34,386 nt of DNA from positions 1-34,386 of the forward strand of contig JARFTZ010000010.1 of NCBI GenBank assembly GCA_029289235.1. Reading direction: 5' to 3'. Positions 25,808 to 34,386 of the stretch are shown here, piece after piece; within the stretch, counting starts at the first letter, position 1, and each line of letters starts with the position of its first letter. The translations under genes were made by a program, and so were the position numbers. The notes under the pieces were generated by a model. That model was not told where the DNA came from and made no database searches. It saw only the letters and a program-made list of their open reading frames with translations. This stretch comes from Gammaproteobacteria bacterium (GTDB lineage: Bacteria; Pseudomonadota; Gammaproteobacteria; Burkholderiales; Rhodocyclaceae).

Positions 25808-28226
25808 GTCCGCCGGGCAAAGGGCGCGCGACCTGTCCGGTGCCTTGCCGGAAGGACTCGCCGGGCACGATGACCGTCCGGTTCCGCGCAAGCGTTTGCT
25901 CGCGGCGTTGCTCACGCTCAACATCGTCGCCGTGATCGTCGCCGTCGTCGTCCTTCGCCACCTCCATGACCATACGCTTCGGGAAGCGGAAGTGCGCAGT
26001 CAGAACATCGCGCTGGCCGTCGACCTGAATCTCAGCAACGAGATCAACAAGATCGACCTGTCGCTCCGGACCGTCGTGGCCCAGTTGAACCAGCGCGTGT
26101 CGTTGCTACCCTCGCATATCGATCGGCTGATCCTGCAGGGGTTGATCCGGCAACAGCATTCGCTGCTGCCGGAAGCCGAAGCCTGGAGCGTGGTTGACCG
26201 GGAAGGTCAGATCGTAGTTCACGACGGCGACAGCGCGGCGAATTTTTCAATTGCCGACCGCGACTATTTTCAGGATCTCAAATCAGGCCGGTCGCGAGGC
26301 TTGCTGGTCTCCAGGCCGCTGACCAGCCGGCTGACGGGACAGCCGATCATCATCATCGCGCGCGCTTTCCGCGCACCGGACGGTACCTTCGCCGGCATTG
26401 TCGCGGTGCCGTTGCCGCTTTCGTTCATCGACAGCCTGCTTGCGGAGTTCGACGTCGGGCCGCGGGGCGTTTTGGCCTTGCGCGACAGGAATCTCGGCTT
26501 CATCACGCGGGTTCCGGCGCATGCGCGGACGGCAATGCCCAGGGAAGGTGAAGCCCGCGTCTCGTCGCAGTTTCAGCAGCTCGTTGCGGCGGGGAAAGCG
26601 CAGGCGGTCTATCACGCCTCGTCGCCCTTCGATGACGTCGAGCGGATCTTCAGTTTCCGGCGCTTGAGCAATGCGCCCATCCATGTGGTTGCCGGCATCG
26701 CGAAGGATGCGGTGCTTGAAAGCTGGGAGCACACCGCCTGGAGTCTTGCCGGATTCCTCGGGTTTTTTCTGGTGCTCGCCAATGCCGCGGCGGCGCTGGT
26801 GTACCGTCAGTGGCGGCGACAACGCCAGGACGCGCTGTCTCTCGCGGATAGCTATGAGCGCCTGGAGCGCATGGCGTTCTACGACGAATTGACCGGCTTG
26901 CCGAATCGCGCGCTGCTCTCCGACCGGATGCGCCAGAGCATGGCGGAGTGTCGTAGGCGAAACGGCTCGCGGCTGGCCGTCTGCTGTCTTGATCTGGACG
27001 GCTTCAAGGAGATCAACGACCGTTGGGGGCACGCCGTCGGCGATCGGTTGCTGTTCGAGGTCGCCTTGCGCCTGCGTCGCTGTACGCGGGACAACGACAC
27101 CGTTGCCCGGCTCGGCGGCGACGAGTTCGTGGTGCTCTTCAGCGATCTCGGCGATGAGAGCGATGCCTGCGAGGCCGTTTCCCGGCTGATCGACTGCGTT
27201 GGCGAGCCGTGCTCCATCGGCCCGGCCCGGCCGAAGATCGCCCTCAGCGTCGGCGTCACGCTCTATCCCTCGGGGACCGCCGAAGAGCCGGACGCGCTGT
27301 TGCGCCAGGCCGATCAGGCCATGTACGAAGCCAAGCGCAACGGCAGGAATCGCATGCACTTTTTCGATCTCGAAAGCGAGCGTTTCCTGCGCGAGCGCCA
27401 GACGCATTACGATCGCCTCGTCGAAGCGCTGGCGCAGGGGGAGTTCCGGCTGCACTACCAGCCAAAGGTCGATCTGCGCAGCGGGCAGCCGATCGGGGTC
27501 GAGGCGCTCCTGCGCTGGCAGCACCCGCAGCGCGGCCTGCTGCCTCCGTCGGACTTCCTGCCGGTGATCGAATCCTCCGAATTGACCCTGCCCGTTGGCG
27601 AGTGGATCATCCACGAAGCCTTGCGGCAACAACAGCGCTGGCGTGCACATGGCGTGAACATGCGGATCAGCGTCAATCTCTTCGCCCTGCATCTGCAGCG
27701 CCCCGACTTCGTCGAGCGGCTCCGCGACATCCTGCAGGTCTACCCGGATGGCGAACCAGGCATGCTCGAACTCGAAGTGGTCGAGACGACGGCGCTGGAA
27801 GACCTCGACGAGATTACCGCGCGCATCCGCGGCTGCATGGAGCTCGGCGTCGATTTTGCCCTGGATGATTTCGGAACCGGATATTCCTCGCTGACCTACC
27901 TTCGTGAACTGCCGGCCAGGCAGGTCAAGATCGATCGTTCGTTCGTGCGCGACATGCTCGACAACGCGAATGATCGGGCGCTTGTCGAGAGCATCGTCGG
28001 CATGGCCCATACCCTCGGCCGGCAGGTCGTCGCCGAAGGCGTGGAGACACTGGCTCATGGCGTGCCGCTGATCCGTTGCGGATGCGATTGCGCGCAAGGC
28101 TACGGGATCGCCCGGCCGATGCCGCCGGAAGATCTGCCGGGCTGGCTGGCGATATGGAGCATGCCGCCCGTATGGGCGGAGGCCGTCAGGCACGACGTCA
28201 TCTTTTTCGGCAGCGGACTCTCTTGA
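25797..28226 (+). CDS. Cache / GGDEF / EAL cyclic-di-GMP turnover protein
   Basis: This 809-residue membrane enzyme has TM1 at about 33-53, a periplasmic double-Cache sensor (about 60-305), TM2 at about 314-335, a short coil, GGDEF at about 355-520 and EAL at about 535-795. The diguanylate cyclase site is intact (GGDEF at 440-444) with an inhibitory I-site RDND five residues before it. The phosphodiesterase site is also intact: EALLRW from 569, ELEVVET, DDFGTGYSS, VKIDRSFV and VAEGVET. Both activities are therefore possible; the sensor would decide the balance. The gene overlaps the winged-helix gene by 11 nt. Since the operon is led by a c-di-GMP riboswitch, the product is expected to feed back on its own synthesis. 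Confidence 0.95.
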   Translation: MSAESAGQRARDLSGALPEGLAGHDDRPVPRKRLLAALLTLNIVAVIVAVVVLRHLHDHTLREAEVRSQNIALAVDLNLSNEINKIDLSLRTVVAQLNQRVSLLPSHIDRLILQGLIRQQHSLLPEAEAWSVVDREGQIVVHDGDSAANFSIADRDYFQDLKSGRSRGLLVSRPLTSRLTGQPIIIIARAFRAPDGTFAGIVAVPLPLSFIDSLLAEFDVGPRGVLALRDRNLGFITRVPAHARTAMPREGEARVSSQFQQLVAAGKAQAVYHASSPFDDVERIFSFRRLSNAPIHVVAGIAKDAVLESWEHTAWSLAGFLGFFLVLANAAAALVYRQWRRQRQDALSLADSYERLERMAFYDELTGLPNRALLSDRMRQSMAECRRRNGSRLAVCCLDLDGFKEINDRWGHAVGDRLLFEVALRLRRCTRDNDTVARLGGDEFVVLFSDLGDESDACEAVSRLIDCVGEPCSIGPARPKIALSVGVTLYPSGTAEEPDALLRQADQAMYEAKRNGRNRMHFFDLESERFLRERQTHYDRLVEALAQGEFRLHYQPKVDLRSGQPIGVEALLRWQHPQRGLLPPSDFLPVIESSELTLPVGEWIIHEALRQQQRWRAHGVNMRISVNLFALHLQRPDFVERLRDILQVYPDGEPGMLELEVVETTALEDLDEITARIRGCMELGVDFALDDFGTGYSSLTYLRELPARQVKIDRSFVRDMLDNANDRALVESIVGMAHTLGRQVVAEGVETLAHGVPLIRCGCDCAQGYGIARPMPPEDLPGWLAIWSMPPVWAEAVRHDVIFFGSGLS

Positions 28227-28228
28227 GG

Positions 28229-28261
28229 CCGCCATCGGCGACGGCGTGGCGTTGTTTTTTT
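28229..28261 (+). terminator. Possible terminator after the GGDEF-EAL gene
   Basis: CGCCA and TGGCG flank a GC-rich loop, and seven T's follow shortly after. The stem is only five pairs, so this is a modest candidate. If real, it separates the c-di-GMP operon from nap. Confidence 0.4.
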
Positions 28262-28329
28262 AGCAAAGATCAAAGTTTCCTCCTATCCTGACGGGTAGAT
28301 TGCCGGTTCATCGTGAGGTCTCGTGAATC

Positions 28330-28833
28330 ATGGATCCGTCCCGTCGCCGCTTTTTTGGCAGAAGCACGCGCGTTTCGCCGTTCCGGCCGCCCTGGAGCAT
28401 GCCGGAGGCTGTGTTCGTCGACGCCTGCACGCGCTGCGACGATTGCGTTTCCGCCTGCCCGACGGGGTTGTTGAAACGCGGTGACGGCGGCTTCCCGGTG
28501 GCCGACTTCACTGCGGCGGCCTGCACCTTCTGCGGCGAATGCTCGGACGCCTGCGCGACCAGCGCCATATCACGCGAACTGGCCGCGGCTCCCTGGTCTT
28601 TCTCGATTCATATCGCGGACGGCTGTCTCGCGCATCAGCGCGTCGAGTGCCGCGTTTGCGGCGAGCTTTGCGAGACGAAGGTGATCCGTTTCCGACCGAC
28701 GCTCGGTGGCGTCTCGTGCCCCGAGGTCGACCATGCCGCCTGCACCGGCTGCGGCGCCTGTCTGGCGCCGTGCCCGGTCGGCGCCATTACGCGCGTGGCG
28801 CGCCCCTCTCTTCATCCTGCGGAGTTGTCATGA
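28330..28833 (+). CDS. napF: NapF, ferredoxin-type protein of nitrate reductase maturation
   Basis: A 167-residue cytoplasmic iron-sulfur protein that assists NapA maturation. Three cysteine clusters fit [4Fe-4S] sites: CTRCDDCVSACP near 33-44, CTFCGECSDAC near 65-75 and CTGCGACLAPCP near 140-151. An extra CRVCGELC near 108 is also typical of NapF. The N-terminus has the RRRFFG sequence that NapF proteins share. It is the first gene of the nap operon, 103 bp after the GGDEF-EAL gene, and its stop overlaps the napD start (ATGA). GAGGT upstream is a modest ribosome binding site. Confidence 0.93.
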   Translation: MDPSRRRFFGRSTRVSPFRPPWSMPEAVFVDACTRCDDCVSACPTGLLKRGDGGFPVADFTAAACTFCGECSDACATSAISRELAAAPWSFSIHIADGCLAHQRVECRVCGELCETKVIRFRPTLGGVSCPEVDHAACTGCGACLAPCPVGAITRVARPSLHPAELS

Positions 28834-29120
28834 ACATCACCAGTCTGGTGCTGCGCATCCGTCCCGAAACACGAGCCGAGGCCGAAGCCGCGCTGCGCGC
28901 GCTGCCCGGCGTCGAGTGCCATCACATGAGCGACGACGGCAAACTCATTGTCACCGTCGAGGACGCGCCCGGCGCGGCCATGTCTGACACGCTGATCGCC
29001 GTTCATCGCGTGCCGCAGGTGCTGGCTGCGACGCTGGCCTACGAACACTGCGACAACGCCGTTCCAATCACCCCTATCCCGACACCGAGGAATCTGCCCT
29101 GCCAGGAGGCTCAGCCATGA
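28830..29120 (+). CDS. napD: NapD, chaperone for NapA
   Basis: A 96-residue ferredoxin-fold protein that binds the twin-arginine signal of NapA and prevents export before the molybdenum cofactor is inserted. The start [12 protein letters not shown], the middle [20 protein letters not shown] and the end of the fold ([12 protein letters not shown]) match NapD. GGAG lies upstream. Both ends overlap the neighbours by ATGA, so napF, napD and napA are tightly coupled. Confidence 0.92.
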   Translation: MNITSLVLRIRPETRAEAEAALRALPGVECHHMSDDGKLIVTVEDAPGAAMSDTLIAVHRVPQVLAATLAYEHCDNAVPITPIPTPRNLPCQEAQP

Positions 29121-31657
29121 CAATCAATCGCCGCGAATTCATCAAGACCCAGGCCATTGCCGCCGCAGCCGCCAGCGCCGGGATCGCGCTGCCCGCCGTG
29201 GCCCAGCAAAAGACGCCGCCGAGTTCCGCCGTGCGTTGGGACAAGGGCGTTTGCCGCTTCTGCGGTACCGGCTGCGCGGTGCTCGTCGGCGTGCAGAACG
29301 GGCGCGTCGTGGCCACCCAGGGCGATCCGGATTCCGAGGTGAATCGCGGCCTCAACTGCATCAAGGGCTATTTCCTGTCGAAGATCATGTACGGCGAGGA
29401 TCGTCTGACGCAGCCGCTCTTGCGCATGAAGAACGGCAAGTACGACAAGGAGGGTGATTTCACGCCGATCTCCTGGGACAAGGCCTTCGACATCATGGCC
29501 GAGAAGTGGAAGGCAGCGCTGAAATCCGACGGTCCGGCCGGCGTCGGCATGTTCGGCTCGGGGCAATGGACGATCTGGGAGGGCTACGCCGCCGCCAAGC
29601 TGTTCAAGGCCGGCTTCCGCTCCAACAACATCGACCCCAACGCGCGCCACTGCATGGCCTCGGCGGTGGCCGGCTTCATGCGCACCTTCGGCATCGACGA
29701 GCCGATGGGCTGCTACGACGACATCGAGCAGGCCGACGCTTTCGTGCTCTGGGGCTCGAACATGGCCGAGATGCACCCGATCCTGTGGACGCGCATCACC
29801 GACCGTCGCCTGACCAAGACCGATGTCGAAGTGCACGTGCTGTCCACCTTCGAGCACCGCAGCTTCGAGTTGGCGGACAACGGCATGATCTTCGCGCCGC
29901 AGACCGACCTCGCCATCCTCAACTACATCTGCAACCACATCATCCAGAGCGGCAAGGTCAACGAGGAGTTCGTCAAGCGCAACGTCAACTTCAAGGTCGG
30001 CGAGACGGACATCGGCTTCGGCCTGCGGCCGGCGCACGCGCTGGAGAAGGATGCCAAGTTCAACGGCTATCCGGGAGCGGACGGCAAGCCGAAGAACAAC
30101 CCGAACGACGCGAGGCCGAGCAGCTTCGAGGAGTTCAAGAAATTCGTCAGCGAATACACGCTGGAGAAGGTTTCCAGGCTGACCGGCACGCAGCCGGAAA
30201 AACTCAAGCGGCTGGCGGAACTCTATGCCGATCCGAAGAAGAAGGTCGTCAGCTACTGGACCATGGGCTTCAACCAGCACACCCGCGGCACGTGGGTGAA
30301 CAACATGATCTACAACGTGCACCTCCTGGTCGGCAAGATTTCCGAGCCGGGCAACGGGCCGTTCTCGCTGACCGGGCAGCCGTCGGCCTGCGGCACGGCG
30401 CGCGAAGTCGGCACTTTCGCCCACCGCCTGCCGGCCGACATGGTGGTGACCAACCCGGCGCACCGCAAGCACACCGAGGAACTCTGGCAACTGCCGGACG
30501 GCACGCTCAACGACAAGATCGGCCTGCACGCCGTGGCGCAGAGCCGCGCGCTGAAGGATGGCAAGCTCAAGTGCTACTGGACGACGACGACCAACAACAT
30601 GCAGGCCGGGCCGAACATCAACGAGGAGATGTATCCCGGCTGGCGCAACCCGGACACCTTCGTCGTCGTCTCCGATGCCTACCCGACGGTTTCGGCACTG
30701 GCCGCCGATCTGGTCCTGCCGTCGGCGATGTGGATGGAGAAGGAGGGCGCCTACGGCAATGCCGAGCGGCGCACACAGTTCTGGCGGCAGCAGGTCAAGG
30801 CGCCAGGCGAGGCGAAATCGGATCTGTGGCAGTACATCGAGTTCTCCAAGCGTTTCAAGATGGAGGAAGTCTGGCCGGCGGCGCTGCTCGACAAAAAGCC
30901 GGAATACAAGGGCAAGACGCTGTACGACGTGTTGTACGCCAACGGCGTCGTCAACAAGTTCCCGAAGGACGAATTGCAGAAGGTCAACGCTCACGCCATC
31001 AAGGACTACACCAACGACGAGTCCGAGGCCTTCGGCTTTTACGTGCAGAAAGGGCTGTTCGAGGAATATGCGAAATTCGGGCGCGGCCATGCGCACGACC
31101 TCGCGCCGTTCGACATGTACCACAAGGCGCGTGGCCTGCGCTGGCCGGTGGTCGACGGCAAGGAGACGCTGTGGCGCTTCCGCGAGGGCTACGACCCGTA
31201 CGTGAAGGCCGGCGAGGGCGTGAAGTTCTACGGGCACAAGGACAACAAGGCGGTGATCTTCGCGCTGCCGTACCAGGATCCGCCCGAGATGCCGGACAAG
31301 GAATTCGACCTGTGGCTGTGCACCGGCCGCGTGCTCGAGCACTGGCATACCGGCTCGATGACCCGCCGGGTCGCGGAACTGCACAAGGCGGTTCCCGAGG
31401 CGCAGGTGTTCATGCACCCGGACGACGCGAAGAAACGCAAGTTGCAGCGCGGCATGCTGGTCAAGGTGATCTCACGGCGCGGCGAGATGACCGCGCGCAT
31501 CGAGACCAAGGGACGCAACAAGCCGCCGGTCGGGCTGATCTTCGTGCCGTTCTTCGACGAGTCGCGACTGGTGAACAAGCTGATCCTCGACGCCACCTGC
31601 CCGATTTCGAAGGAAACCGACTTCAAGAAGGCGGTGGTGAAGGTGGTCCGCGCTTGA
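29117..31657 (+). CDS. napA: NapA, periplasmic nitrate reductase catalytic subunit
   Basis: This 846-residue molybdoenzyme reduces nitrate to nitrite in the periplasm using Mo-bis-MGD and one [4Fe-4S] cluster. A twin-arginine signal (NRREFIK then a hydrophobic stretch, cut near residue 30) is followed by the cluster ligands C46, C49, C53 and C81. C179 in [12 protein letters not shown] is the expected molybdenum ligand. Cofactor-binding blocks later in the chain include [27 protein letters not shown], and the C-terminal [17 protein letters not shown]. Length agrees with the family (E. coli 828). AGGAGG sits upstream of the ATG, which overlaps napD. A 134-bp gap with a palindromic repeat follows before napG. 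Confidence 0.98.
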   Translation: MTINRREFIKTQAIAAAAASAGIALPAVAQQKTPPSSAVRWDKGVCRFCGTGCAVLVGVQNGRVVATQGDPDSEVNRGLNCIKGYFLSKIMYGEDRLTQPLLRMKNGKYDKEGDFTPISWDKAFDIMAEKWKAALKSDGPAGVGMFGSGQWTIWEGYAAAKLFKAGFRSNNIDPNARHCMASAVAGFMRTFGIDEPMGCYDDIEQADAFVLWGSNMAEMHPILWTRITDRRLTKTDVEVHVLSTFEHRSFELADNGMIFAPQTDLAILNYICNHIIQSGKVNEEFVKRNVNFKVGETDIGFGLRPAHALEKDAKFNGYPGADGKPKNNPNDARPSSFEEFKKFVSEYTLEKVSRLTGTQPEKLKRLAELYADPKKKVVSYWTMGFNQHTRGTWVNNMIYNVHLLVGKISEPGNGPFSLTGQPSACGTAREVGTFAHRLPADMVVTNPAHRKHTEELWQLPDGTLNDKIGLHAVAQSRALKDGKLKCYWTTTTNNMQAGPNINEEMYPGWRNPDTFVVVSDAYPTVSALAADLVLPSAMWMEKEGAYGNAERRTQFWRQQVKAPGEAKSDLWQYIEFSKRFKMEEVWPAALLDKKPEYKGKTLYDVLYANGVVNKFPKDELQKVNAHAIKDYTNDESEAFGFYVQKGLFEEYAKFGRGHAHDLAPFDMYHKARGLRWPVVDGKETLWRFREGYDPYVKAGEGVKFYGHKDNKAVIFALPYQDPPEMPDKEFDLWLCTGRVLEHWHTGSMTRRVAELHKAVPEAQVFMHPDDAKKRKLQRGMLVKVISRRGEMTARIETKGRNKPPVGLIFVPFFDESRLVNKLILDATCPISKETDFKKAVVKVVRA

Positions 31658-31689
31658 TGAGTCATTAACCACCGAGTCTCTCCAGAGGC

Positions 31690-31761
31690 CGTCACCCCGG
31701 CGAAGGCCGGGGTCCAGTTCGCAGGCCTTTCTGGATTCCGGCTTTCGCCGGCATGACGAGG
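31690..31761. repeat. REP-like palindromic element, copy 2 (between napA and napG)
   Basis: Same element as the one at 19146-19235, here with a 9-base centre. Its left arm (31690-31721) and right arm (31731-31758) each form a hairpin. It begins 33 bp after the napA stop and ends about 30 bp before the napG start, with no T run after it, so it is more likely an mRNA-stabilising or attenuating structure than a terminator. Confidence 0.88.
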
Positions 31762-31791
31762 GATTGAACGAGAGTTCGTGAGCCAGGAACC

Positions 31792-32697
31792 GTGAGTCCG
31801 ACAAAGAAAAGCGCCAACCCGACCAGCGCCGCCGCTTCCCCGGCGTCGCTGGCCCGGCGCAAGTTCATCAACAGCGTCGCCGCCGCGGCCGGCGGCGGTT
31901 GCCTGTTGGCGCTCGGCGCGGGGCTGCTGGCACGGCAGGCCTCGGCCTTGCCGGCGCAGGCGATCCGGCCGCCCGGCGCGCTGGCCGAGGATGACTTCCT
32001 CGCCGCCTGTGTGCGCTGCGGGCTGTGCGTGCGCGATTGCCCGTACGACACGCTGAAACTCTCCGACCTGGGCGACCCGGTGGCGACCGGCACGCCGTAC
32101 TTCACTGCGCGCGACATCCCGTGCGAGATGTGCGAGGACATTCCCTGCGTCAAGGCCTGCCCGACCGGCGCGCTCGACCGCGAACTGACCGACATCACGC
32201 AAGCGCGCATGGGCCTGGCGGCGCTGGTCGATCAGGAGAACTGCCTGAACTTCCTCGGCCTGCGCTGCGACGTCTGCTATCGCGTCTGCCCGGTGATCGA
32301 CAAGGCGATTACGCTGGAGTTGCGGCATAACCCGCGTTCGGACCGGCACGCGCTGCTGCTGCCGACAGTGCATTCGGACGCCTGCACCGGTTGCGGCAAA
32401 TGCGAGAAGTCCTGCGTGCTGCCCGAACCGGCGATCAAGATCTTCCCGCGCAAACTGGCACAGGGCGCCTTGCCGGCGCACTACCGCAAGGGCTGGGAAG
32501 AAAAGGCGCGGCAGGGCGAATCGCTGATCGGCGAACAGATCAAATTGCCGGTACGCGGCTTCGAGGGCACCACGGCCGGCCGTTCAGCGACCGAGACGGT
32601 CGTGGCGCCTGCGACCCCGGCGGCGCCGATCGTGCCGGATGCGCCCGTGCCCGCCCCCGGCAAGGCCGGCACCCTTGATTCGAGGTGGAAGCCATGA
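31792..32697 (+). CDS. napG: NapG, ferredoxin-type electron-transfer protein
   Basis: A 301-residue periplasmic iron-sulfur protein that passes electrons from NapH towards NapB/NapA. The N-terminus has an ARRKFINS twin-arginine motif and a hydrophobic core. Four cysteine groups fit four [4Fe-4S] clusters: [43 protein letters not shown] and [11 protein letters not shown]. The tail after about 245 is proline- and alanine-rich and longer than usual. I accept GTG at 31792, which has AGGA five bases before it; no suitable ATG precedes the Tat motif. The stop overlaps napH by ATGA. Confidence 0.94.
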   Translation: MSPTKKSANPTSAAASPASLARRKFINSVAAAAGGGCLLALGAGLLARQASALPAQAIRPPGALAEDDFLAACVRCGLCVRDCPYDTLKLSDLGDPVATGTPYFTARDIPCEMCEDIPCVKACPTGALDRELTDITQARMGLAALVDQENCLNFLGLRCDVCYRVCPVIDKAITLELRHNPRSDRHALLLPTVHSDACTGCGKCEKSCVLPEPAIKIFPRKLAQGALPAHYRKGWEEKARQGESLIGEQIKLPVRGFEGTTAGRSATETVVAPATPAAPIVPDAPVPAPGKAGTLDSRWKP

Positions 32698-33542
32698 GCA
32701 CGCCGTCCTCGCAATCCGCGCAGCGTTCCTGGTTCGCCCGTCAGCGCTGGCTGCTGCTGCGTCGCGCGAGCCAGTTGACGATCCTGGCGCTCTTCCTCGC
32801 CGGCCCGTGGTTCGGCGTCTGGGTGCTGAAGGGCAACCTCTCGGCGTCGCTGATCCTCGATACCGTGCCGCTGACCGATCCGCTGCTCGCTTTGCAGACG
32901 ATGGTCGCCGGGCATTGGCCGCACGTCACGGCGCTGACCGGCGCGGCGATCGTGCTGGTGTTCTACCTTCTGGTCGGCGGGCGCGTGTTCTGCAGCTGGG
33001 TGTGTCCGGTGAACATGGTGACCGACGCCGCCGCCTGGTCGCGGAGAAAACTGGGGATCAAGACCGGCCGCGTGCCTGATTCCGCCACCCGTTACTGGCT
33101 GCTCGGCGCGATGCTGCTGGCAACCGCCGTGACCGGCGTGCTGGTCTGGGAATGGGTGAATCCCGTCTCCCTGCTGCATCGGGCGCTGATTTTCGGCCTG
33201 TGGGGCTCGCTGCTGGCAATTGCCGGCATCTTCGCCTACGACCTGCTGATCGCCAGCCGCGGCTGGTGCGGTCACCTTTGCCCGGTCGGCGCCTTCTACA
33301 GGCTGCTCGGGCGTTCCGCGCTGATCCGCGTCTCCGCCGCACAGCGGAGCGCCTGCGACGACTGCATGGATTGCTTCACCGTCTGCCCCGAGCCGCAGGT
33401 GATCCGGCCGGCCCTGAAACAGGCCGGGCAGACGCACCCGCTGATTCTTTCCGGCGACTGCACCAATTGCGGCCGTTGCATCGACGTTTGCGACCGCCAT
33501 GTTTTCAAGATGACCCATCGATTCGACCAGAGGAGCGCGTGA
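32694..33542 (+). CDS. napH: NapH, membrane quinol dehydrogenase component
   Basis: This 282-residue inner-membrane protein, with NapG, oxidises quinol for nitrate reduction. Four membrane helices are visible at about 27-45, 82-100, 135-153 and 165-188. Two CxxxCP motifs (CSWVCPVN and [10 protein letters not shown]) face the cytoplasm, and the C-terminal domain has two [4Fe-4S] groups, [12 protein letters not shown] and [14 protein letters not shown] at 32694 has GAGGTGGA upstream and overlaps the napG stop (ATGA). GTG three codons earlier is less likely. The next gene's start shares one base with this stop. Confidence 0.95.
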   Translation: MSTPSSQSAQRSWFARQRWLLLRRASQLTILALFLAGPWFGVWVLKGNLSASLILDTVPLTDPLLALQTMVAGHWPHVTALTGAAIVLVFYLLVGGRVFCSWVCPVNMVTDAAAWSRRKLGIKTGRVPDSATRYWLLGAMLLATAVTGVLVWEWVNPVSLLHRALIFGLWGSLLAIAGIFAYDLLIASRGWCGHLCPVGAFYRLLGRSALIRVSAAQRSACDDCMDCFTVCPEPQVIRPALKQAGQTHPLILSGDCTNCGRCIDVCDRHVFKMTHRFDQRSA

Positions 33543-34024
33543 TGAACCAGCCGACCTTCAGTTTTGCCCGACCATTCGCCCTGTTCTGGGCGATCGCCAT
33601 GAGCCTGCTGCTGGCGCTCTCCGGACCGGCCGCGGCCCAGGATAAATTCGAGCCGGTCAAGCTCAAGACGCTGCGCAGCGTCGACATCACCGCCAGCGAT
33701 CCGGCCGGCGACGGGACGCGCTATGCGCCCGACACCTCGGCGTTGCCACGCGATTTCGTGCAGCAACCGCCACTGATCCCGCACACGATCGAGGGCTACA
33801 TCGTCAGCAAGGAGTTCAACAAGTGCATGGACTGCCACGCCTGGTCGCGTGCCGGCGAAGCGAAGGCGACGAAGATCTCGATCACGCACTTCAAGTCGCG
33901 CGAAGGGGCCGAGATGTCGAGCGTCGCGCCGAACCGCTATTTCTGCAACCAGTGCCACGTCTCGCAGACCGACGCCAAGCCGCTGGTGGGCAACACGTTC
34001 AAGCCGGGCGCGGGCTTGCGCTAA
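33542..34024 (+). CDS. napB: NapB, dihaem cytochrome c subunit
   Basis: A 160-residue periplasmic electron-transfer subunit of nitrate reductase. The signal peptide ends at about residue 33 (GPAAAQ then DKF). Two haem-binding motifs are CMDCH (C95, C98, H99) and CNQCH (C135, C138, H139), as in all NapB proteins, and the PPLIPHTI segment before the first motif is conserved. A good GAGGAG lies upstream of the ATG. The frame is open upstream, but that region is napH in another frame. Confidence 0.96.
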   Translation: MNQPTFSFARPFALFWAIAMSLLLALSGPAAAQDKFEPVKLKTLRSVDITASDPAGDGTRYAPDTSALPRDFVQQPPLIPHTIEGYIVSKEFNKCMDCHAWSRAGEAKATKISITHFKSREGAEMSSVAPNRYFCNQCHVSQTDAKPLVGNTFKPGAGLR

Positions 34025-34045
34025 GCGGTCAGAGGGAGAGGACGC

Positions 34046-34386
34046 ATGAATTTCGAAAAACTCAAAAGCGTAGCGGCCGCTGTGTTGCGCCGCATCCATG
34101 CGGCCCGGTGGGTCGGTGTGGGGGCGTTGTTCATCGCCGGCATCGTCTCGTGGATCGGCTTCAACTACGCGCTGGAAACGACCAACACCGAGGAGTTCTG
34201 CATTTCCTGCCACGAGATGAAGGTCAATTCCTACGAGGAATACCGCCTGACCACGCACGCCTCCAGCCGCACCGGTGTCCGGGCGACCTGTCCGGATTGC
34301 CACGTGCCGAAGGCGTTCGGGCCGAAGATGTACGCCAAGATCCGGGCCTCCAAGGACGTCTATCACAACATCCTCGGTACCATCGA
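34046..34386 (+). CDS. napC: NapC, membrane tetrahaem cytochrome c (3' end cut by window)
   Basis: The first 113 residues of a NapC/NirT-family quinol dehydrogenase. A membrane anchor spans about 21-42, followed by FCISCHEM (C52, C55, H56) and the second haem motif TCPDCHVP (C82, C85, H86) with the usual spacing. The frame runs off the window, so the two remaining haem motifs are not seen. GAGGGAGAGG precedes the ATG, 21 bp after napB. With both NapGH and NapC present, the system has two possible electron inputs. Confidence 0.95.
   Translation, partial: MNFEKLKSVAAAVLRRIHAARWVGVGALFIAGIVSWIGFNYALETTNTEEFCISCHEMKVNSYEEYRLTTHASSRTGVRATCPDCHVPKAFGPKMYAKIRASKDVYHNILGTI

Noticed and set aside
26283-28235. 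Long minus-strand open frame (650 codons) opposite the GGDEF-EAL gene
   Set aside because: The plus strand has intact GGDEF and EAL motifs. The antisense product is low-complexity and resembles no family.
28260-28273. Possible FNR site before napF (ATCAA half-site at 28269-28273)
   Set aside because: Only one half-site matches; the partner half is TTAGC instead of TTGAT. FNR control of nap is plausible biologically, but this site does not show it.
29111-31417. Long minus-strand open frame (768 codons) opposite napA
   Set aside because: The plus strand encodes an unmistakable NapA with all cofactor motifs. The antisense frame is a by-product of GC-rich codon bias, with no ribosome binding site or recognisable domains.
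31690-31761. Repeat as a CRISPR or a terminator
   Set aside because: There are only two inverted arms with no regular spacers, and no T run follows the hairpins, so neither call fits.

Overview
The window looks like chromosomal DNA from a Gram-negative, GC-rich, respiring bacterium, most likely a betaproteobacterium of the Rhodocyclales type (inference). This rests on the style of the 23S and 5S rRNA, the high GC with strong third-position bias, the periplasmic nitrate reductase operon, and the many two-component and cyclic-di-GMP proteins. No phage, transposase or CRISPR array is visible.

Layout. 1-2898: the 3' part of an rRNA operon (23S lacking its 5' end, then 5S and a strong terminator). 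2899-3283: no convincing gene. 3284-15117: mostly housekeeping and signalling genes: an MBL-fold hydrolase; tcdA and an Hpt/HD-GYP protein (minus strand); an FKBP prolyl isomerase with an RluF-like pseudouridine synthase; a membrane protein pair (DUF2157 plus DUF4824-like); two coupled zinc peptidases; a Cys-rich mini-protein; a SnoaL-like protein; a small cupin; a FIST sensor overlapping a soluble histidine kinase. 14746-21111: a long minus-strand run, probably one operon, reading adaptor, ATPase, permease, permease (a MacB-like exporter with separate subunits), then a MaoC/HTD2-type hydratase, a CBS-domain protein and an ArsC-family reductase. 21319-23109: a divergent periplasmic gamma-glutamyltransferase.

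23143-28226 is the most interesting block. A candidate promoter, a well-conserved GEMM-I cyclic-di-GMP riboswitch and an intrinsic terminator precede a chemoreceptor, a protein made of two similar winged-helix units, and a membrane-anchored Cache-GGDEF-EAL protein. The genes overlap or nearly touch, so a c-di-GMP-sensing RNA appears to control an operon encoding a c-di-GMP-metabolising enzyme. This would be a feedback loop, with a probable uncharacterised DNA-binding protein in the middle.

28330-34386: a napFDAGHBC operon for periplasmic nitrate reduction, with napC cut by the window end. NapA is the Tat-exported molybdoenzyme, NapD its chaperone, NapF and NapG are ferredoxin-like, NapH is a membrane Fe-S protein, NapB is a dihaem cytochrome, and NapC is the quinol-oxidising cytochrome. 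A palindromic repeat lies between napA and napG. A second copy of the repeat lies between two genes of the exporter operon, so in both places it is inside a transcription unit.
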